Below, in pieces: positions 6,063 through 9,082 of a stretch of DNA of 9,082 bases. Source of the stretch: Chloroflexota bacterium (GTDB lineage: Bacteria > Chloroflexota > UBA5177 > JANWHV01). Both the position numbers and the translations under genes were made by a program. The notes under the pieces were generated by a model. The model ran no database searches and was not told the origin of the DNA. It saw nothing but the letters and a program-made list of their open reading frames with translations. Numbering within the stretch: the first letter of the stretch is position 1; every line of letters begins with the position of its first letter. Location: assembly GCA_025924845.1 (NCBI GenBank), contig JAICHN010000204.1, positions 1 to 9,082 on the forward strand. The letters are read 5' to 3'.

Positions 6063-7247
6063 GTGGACGCGCCGCAAACCGTAGTGTTGGGGGTTGGCGG
6101 CGGCATTGCCGCGTACAAAGCCCTCGAAGTAACCAGCAGGCTCGTACAGCTTGGCATCGAGGTGCGAGTGATTATGACGGCGAACGCCGCGCGCTTCATC
6201 GGCCCGCTCAGTTTCGAGAGCCTATCGCACCACCCAGTGCTCACCGATCTCTGGCGTGAACAGCCGAACCTTAATATCTCACACGTGCGCCTCGGTGCCC
6301 TTGCTCAGGTGTTGGCCATCGTGCCATGCACGGCGGACCTTATCGCCCAGCTCGCTCAGGGCACGGCGCCCGACGCGCTCACGGCAACTGCTCTCGCCTG
6401 TCCGGCCCCGCTCATCCTGGCGCCCGCCATGAACACGAACATGTGGAAACACCCAGCGGTGCGCGCGAACGTTCGTATTTTGGCGGAGCGCGGCGCCGAA
6501 GTGATCGGGCCTGAGTCCGGATATCTGGCCGAAGGCACGTCCGGAGTTGGCCGCCTCGCCGATCCTGAACGGATCGTCGAAGCCATTATGCGCCGACTGA
6601 ACCGGCGCCGTGACCTAGAGGGGATCCCCGTGGTAGTCAGTGCCGGCCCCACGCGCGAGGCCATCGACCCGGTCCGCTTTATCAGCAATCGCAGCTCCGG
6701 CCGCATGGGCTACGCCCTTGCCGAGGCGGCACGGGACCGAGGCGCCCGCGTCACTCTGGTGAGTGGACCAGTCGCTCTGCCGCGACCGACCGGAGTTGAT
6801 ATCCGTTCGGTGACGTCAGCCCAGGAGATGCTTGATGCAGTGCAAGGCGCCATCGAACCGGACGCCGTGCTGCTCATGGCCGCCGCCGTGGCCGACTACA
6901 CACCCGCCGAACCGGCAAGCATGAAGCTGAAACGCAGTGCCTCGGACACCGTTCTGCACTTGCGTCCCGCCCCCGATATTCTCCGTTCCCTCCGCAGGCC
7001 GACCGGTCTGCGTGTCGTTGCCTTCGCGGCTGAAACGCACGATCTTGCCGCGTCCGCCGCGGACAAGCTGGCCGCTAAGGGGGCCGATATGCTCGTGGCG
7101 AACGATGTGACGGAGGCGGGAGCGGGATTCGACGTGGATACTAACCATGTCTGGCTTTTCCGCCCCAATCAAGTCTCGGTAGAAGTACCACAGGCGTCTA
7201 AACGCGCGGTCGCCGACCGCATCCTCGACGCACTAATCCAGCAGTAA
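6063..7247 (+). CDS. coaBC: Bifunctional phosphopantothenoylcysteine decarboxylase / phosphopantothenate-cysteine ligase CoaBC
   Basis: Catalyses two consecutive steps of coenzyme A synthesis: joining 4'-phosphopantothenate with cysteine (CoaB, CTP-dependent) and decarboxylating the product with FMN (CoaC). The start is GTG at 6063 with GGGGAG 7 nt upstream, giving 394 aa; the frame is open farther left but family similarity begins here. CoaC (1-180) shows GVGGGIAAYK (10-19), His74 in NISHVRLG and the PAMNTNMW box (121-128). CoaB (185-394) shows SAGPTREAIDPVRFISNRSSGRMGY (193-217), AAAVADYTP (273-281), KLK (288-290), FAAET (321-325) and VANDV (345-349). The position matching the E. coli catalytic Cys158 is Glu157 (in GYLAEGTSGVGR), an unusual change. 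rpoZ, often just upstream of coaBC in bacteria, is absent from this window. Confidence 0.95.
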   Translation: MDAPQTVVLGVGGGIAAYKALEVTSRLVQLGIEVRVIMTANAARFIGPLSFESLSHHPVLTDLWREQPNLNISHVRLGALAQVLAIVPCTADLIAQLAQGTAPDALTATALACPAPLILAPAMNTNMWKHPAVRANVRILAERGAEVIGPESGYLAEGTSGVGRLADPERIVEAIMRRLNRRRDLEGIPVVVSAGPTREAIDPVRFISNRSSGRMGYALAEAARDRGARVTLVSGPVALPRPTGVDIRSVTSAQEMLDAVQGAIEPDAVLLMAAAVADYTPAEPASMKLKRSASDTVLHLRPAPDILRSLRRPTGLRVVAFAAETHDLAASAADKLAAKGADMLVANDVTEAGAGFDVDTNHVWLFRPNQVSVEVPQASKRAVADRILDALIQQ

Positions 7248-7472
7248 CTCATCTCAGGCAGGTCCAGTTCCGTGGCAATCCGGGGGCCTCAGGCCGTGCT
7301 TCCCTTGCCATGGCTCGTCGATCCGAAGTCCAGGATCAATTCAGAGTTGTTCTGAGCAGTGGCGTATGGCCATGTGCCCAGGCGACTGTCCAAGGGCGCG
7401 CGGCCGCAAGCCTGCATCGTCCGCCCAGCATCAACCATGAAATGCCCCTAACTGAAGCCGGATCAGCTTTAA
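7248..7472. other. Convergent intergenic region after coaBC and the recombinase-like gene
   Basis: This 225-bp spacer separates two convergent genes. It holds several small inverted repeats: the 7273-7310 stem-loop, GATCC/GGATC (7320-7324 and 7333-7337), TCAGA/TCTGA (7341-7345 and 7351-7355), and a weak minus-strand stem at 7450-7468 just after the recombinase stop. No convincing gene is present; the open frame from 7310 lacks a ribosome site and runs into the recombinase gene. The most likely role is transcription termination for both genes. Confidence 0.4.
7273..7310 (+). terminator. Stem-loop 25 bp after coaBC, terminator-like without a T-run
   Basis: TGGCAA (7273-7278) pairs exactly with TTGCCA (7305-7310), enclosing a GC-rich inner GGCC-TCA-GGCC hairpin. 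Because the structure is symmetric it could serve either strand. There is no T-tract after it on either side, so it may mark a 3' end or a factor-dependent stop rather than a classical intrinsic terminator. Confidence 0.3.
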
Positions 7473-8753
7473 CTACTGAGCGCCGGGCTCGGTACGCGAC
7501 GAATCCGCGCTTATAGGGTCGTGGCCTATCGGGCCGCCCTGGACCGGCGCGACGTGCTCTTCCCACCCATGGACCAGTTTCCGGTACTTTTGCGCGGACT
7601 CAGGCTCCTCATGCAGGCCGAGCAGCCGTAGAAGTTGGAGATCGTGCGCTTCGCCAAGGGCGGTAGCGGCTTCCTCGCCCGCCGAGCGCCGCAGCGCCTC
7701 CTCTTCCCACACCATGGCGCGCATGCGCCGTACAGCAAAGGTCGCCCTCAGGATTTGCGGGGTCAACTTCTTGCCCCGCGTGACGATGCCCGCCCGATGG
7801 CCACACGTCTCCACGATGAAATTCACGCCGCGCGGCGATACGTCAAAAAAGCGTTCGCGCCGAGGTTCGGTGTCCCGATAGGCCCGGAGCAAATGGGCCA
7901 CGGCTGGGCGCAGTTCCAGCCGGCGCGAGCGGAGCCGTTTTGCCTGTTGTGTCTCACGAACCACGAGGTAGCTTTCTTCCCGGTCGTCATCGGGCAGGCT
8001 CAGATCGGTCCAACCGAGCGCTACAACCTCGTCTCGCTTGAGGCCGGTCTCCAGCATCAAGGTGAGCAGGGCATGCCAGAACGGATGCTCGGCCGCGGCG
8101 CTCAATAGGTCTGCTACCGCCCTGTCCTCTAGAAATTCCGGTAAGGCAGGATACGCTTCTGGGTAAATCAGCCGTATGGCAGGGTCGTGCTCGATCAGCC
8201 TTTCCCGGTAGAGATACGCGAAGAAGTTCTTCAGGCTTGCCACTTTGCGCCGAACCGACACCGGAGAGTTTTTCCGCTCAACCCGCACCCAACTGATGAA
8301 GGAGCGTAAATCCACTTCACCGACTTGCTCCAACCTCACGTCGCCCGTGTGCTCCAGAAACAGCCTTAGGTCCAGCCCAAAGCTGGCGCGCGTGTGCTTT
8401 GCCCGGTTCGCGGCGGCCAGAAACTGCTGATACTCCACCATCGCCGCCTTCAGAGTTGCCGGCCGGGGACGCCCAGCCGAGGGCTGAGCACGTACGGACG
8501 ACGCTTCTTTGGCAGGCGCCGCGCTCACTCCCTCGTCCGATCCCAACGCGACTTGCTCCGGCCGTGGGTCAGGCGCCACGACTGATGCCTCCTCCGGCTT
8601 CGCCTGACCACGGCGCCCAGTCTCCGGTCCGACTGGGAATGCACCGACAGATAACCCGGCCTCTTCGTGCACCTCCGCCACTTCAGCCGGGGGAAACAGC
8701 CTCAGTTGGCTGGGAGCCGCCCGATCAGGTCCTGCTCGGCCATGCCCGCTCAT
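7473..8753 (-). CDS. Tyrosine recombinase-fold protein (XerC/D-like) with altered catalytic residues and disordered N-terminus
   Basis: The 426-aa product has a Pro/Ala/Glu/Arg-rich, probably disordered region (1-98), a SAM-like core-binding domain (about 99-195, ending VASLKNFFAYLYRERLIEHDPA) and a recombinase catalytic domain (about 205-395). In the first catalytic box, GLKRDEVVAL, the usual Arg I is Lys239. In the second box, LTPQILRATFA, the usual His is Gln333 while Arg336 is kept. The third box, LLGLHEEPESAQKY, keeps the nucleophile-position Tyr390; His381 lies 9 residues before it, the normal spacing. About 20 extra residues sit between Arg336 and that box. The ATG at 8753 has GGAGGAT 8 nt upstream and overlaps the rnc stop by 4 bp. 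Nothing nearby suggests a prophage or island, so this looks like a resident chromosomal gene. It may be a DNA-binding or reduced-activity recombinase; the function is unproven. Confidence 0.8.
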   Translation of the reverse strand: MSGHGRAGPDRAAPSQLRLFPPAEVAEVHEEAGLSVGAFPVGPETGRRGQAKPEEASVVAPDPRPEQVALGSDEGVSAAPAKEASSVRAQPSAGRPRPATLKAAMVEYQQFLAAANRAKHTRASFGLDLRLFLEHTGDVRLEQVGEVDLRSFISWVRVERKNSPVSVRRKVASLKNFFAYLYRERLIEHDPAIRLIYPEAYPALPEFLEDRAVADLLSAAAEHPFWHALLTLMLETGLKRDEVVALGWTDLSLPDDDREESYLVVRETQQAKRLRSRRLELRPAVAHLLRAYRDTEPRRERFFDVSPRGVNFIVETCGHRAGIVTRGKKLTPQILRATFAVRRMRAMVWEEEALRRSAGEEAATALGEAHDLQLLRLLGLHEEPESAQKYRKLVHGWEEHVAPVQGGPIGHDPISADSSRTEPGAQ

Positions 8754-9082
8754 TGTGCCGTATCCTCCCCCGCCGCCCCTGCCGCGCCGTCATTAGTAAC
8801 CTCGATGGCGAGTTGGTCGCCCGCCACGTCGAACAGACTGTTTGCCGCCGCTTGCTCAGCTCGTTTGCGCGATGTGCCCTCACCCTCCGCCGCGTACGGT
8901 CCCGCTCGAACCTGTACGCGGAACCTCCCTGCATGATCGGGACCGCGGCGCTCGACCAGCGCATACTCAGGAAGCTCACCGAATCTGGCCTGTGATAGCT
9001 CCTGGAGGCGCGCCTTCGGGTTGCCCTGGCCAATTGAGGCGATAAGCGCGGCAAATCGCGGCTCGAGCACGCTCAACGCCAG
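8750..9082 (-). CDS. rnc: Ribonuclease III, C-terminal part with dsRNA-binding domain (runs off right edge)
   Basis: RNase III cuts double-stranded RNA, processing rRNA precursors and structured mRNAs. The last 110 residues are present. The double-stranded RNA-binding domain is clear: NPKARLQELSQARFG (21-35 of the visible part), LPEYALVERRGPDHAGRF (37-54), FRVQVRAG and EGEGTSRKRAEQAAANSLF (66-84). The Lys/Arg-rich start of the last helix is the RNA-contact site. An acidic, Ala/Gly-rich tail of about 25 residues follows. The nuclease domain lies beyond the window, and the frame continues open to base 9082. The ATGA overlap with the recombinase-like gene implies translational coupling. Confidence 0.93.
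   Translation of the reverse strand: MALSVLEPRFAALIASIGQGNPKARLQELSQARFGELPEYALVERRGPDHAGRFRVQVRAGPYAAEGEGTSRKRAEQAAANSLFDVAGDQLAIEVTNDGAAGAAGEDTAQ

Noticed and set aside
7310..7516. Possible 68-codon plus-strand gene after coaBC
   Set aside because: No ribosome site, no recognisable domain, and it overlaps the 3' end of the recombinase-like gene.
7248..9082. Prophage or integrative element suggested by the recombinase-like gene
   Set aside because: The gene is flanked by housekeeping rnc and coaBC; no att repeats, tRNA, phage genes or change of composition were seen.

Overview
The window reads as a stretch of ordinary chromosome from a GC-rich bacterium, most likely a member of the Chloroflexota (Thermomicrobia-like). 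That placement is an inference. It rests on the cluster rpmE, DUF1385, prfA, prmC, on the family-level look of the proteins and on codon use rich in G and C; no marker gene settles it. Nearly all the DNA is coding, the longest gene-free stretch is about 225 bp, and no phage, plasmid, transposon, CRISPR or tRNA gene was found.

Layout from left to right. A minus-strand pair ends the left side: rdgB (nucleotide-pool sanitation) followed by the start of rsmA/ksgA (16S rRNA dimethylation), which runs off the left edge. Divergent from rdgB and only 15 bp away is hemW (radical-SAM heme chaperone). hemW converges on, and overlaps by 8 bp, a minus-strand translation cluster. In transcription order this cluster is a small unknown membrane protein, rpmE (ribosomal protein L31), a DUF1385 membrane protein, prfA (release factor 1) and prmC (the methyltransferase for the release-factor GGQ glutamine). 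Divergent from that cluster is coaBC (two steps of coenzyme A synthesis). The right side holds a minus-strand pair: the 3' end of rnc (RNase III) and, overlapping it by 4 bp, a tyrosine-recombinase-fold protein with altered catalytic residues.

How the genes relate: prfA and prmC form a substrate-enzyme pair joined by a 4-bp GTGA overlap. rpmE is bracketed by strong perfect hairpins, one in its leader and two just after its stop, suggesting that it is a separately controlled message inside the cluster. rdgB and hemW appear to use the two strands of one odd-length palindrome as their ribosome binding sites.

I did not find a clear new defence or mobile system. The items most worth checking are the recombinase-like protein coupled to rnc (Arg I to Lys, His II to Gln, about 20 extra residues before the tyrosine box, long disordered N-terminus), the shared Shine-Dalgarno palindrome, the rpmE hairpins, and a CoaBC whose usual catalytic Cys is Glu.
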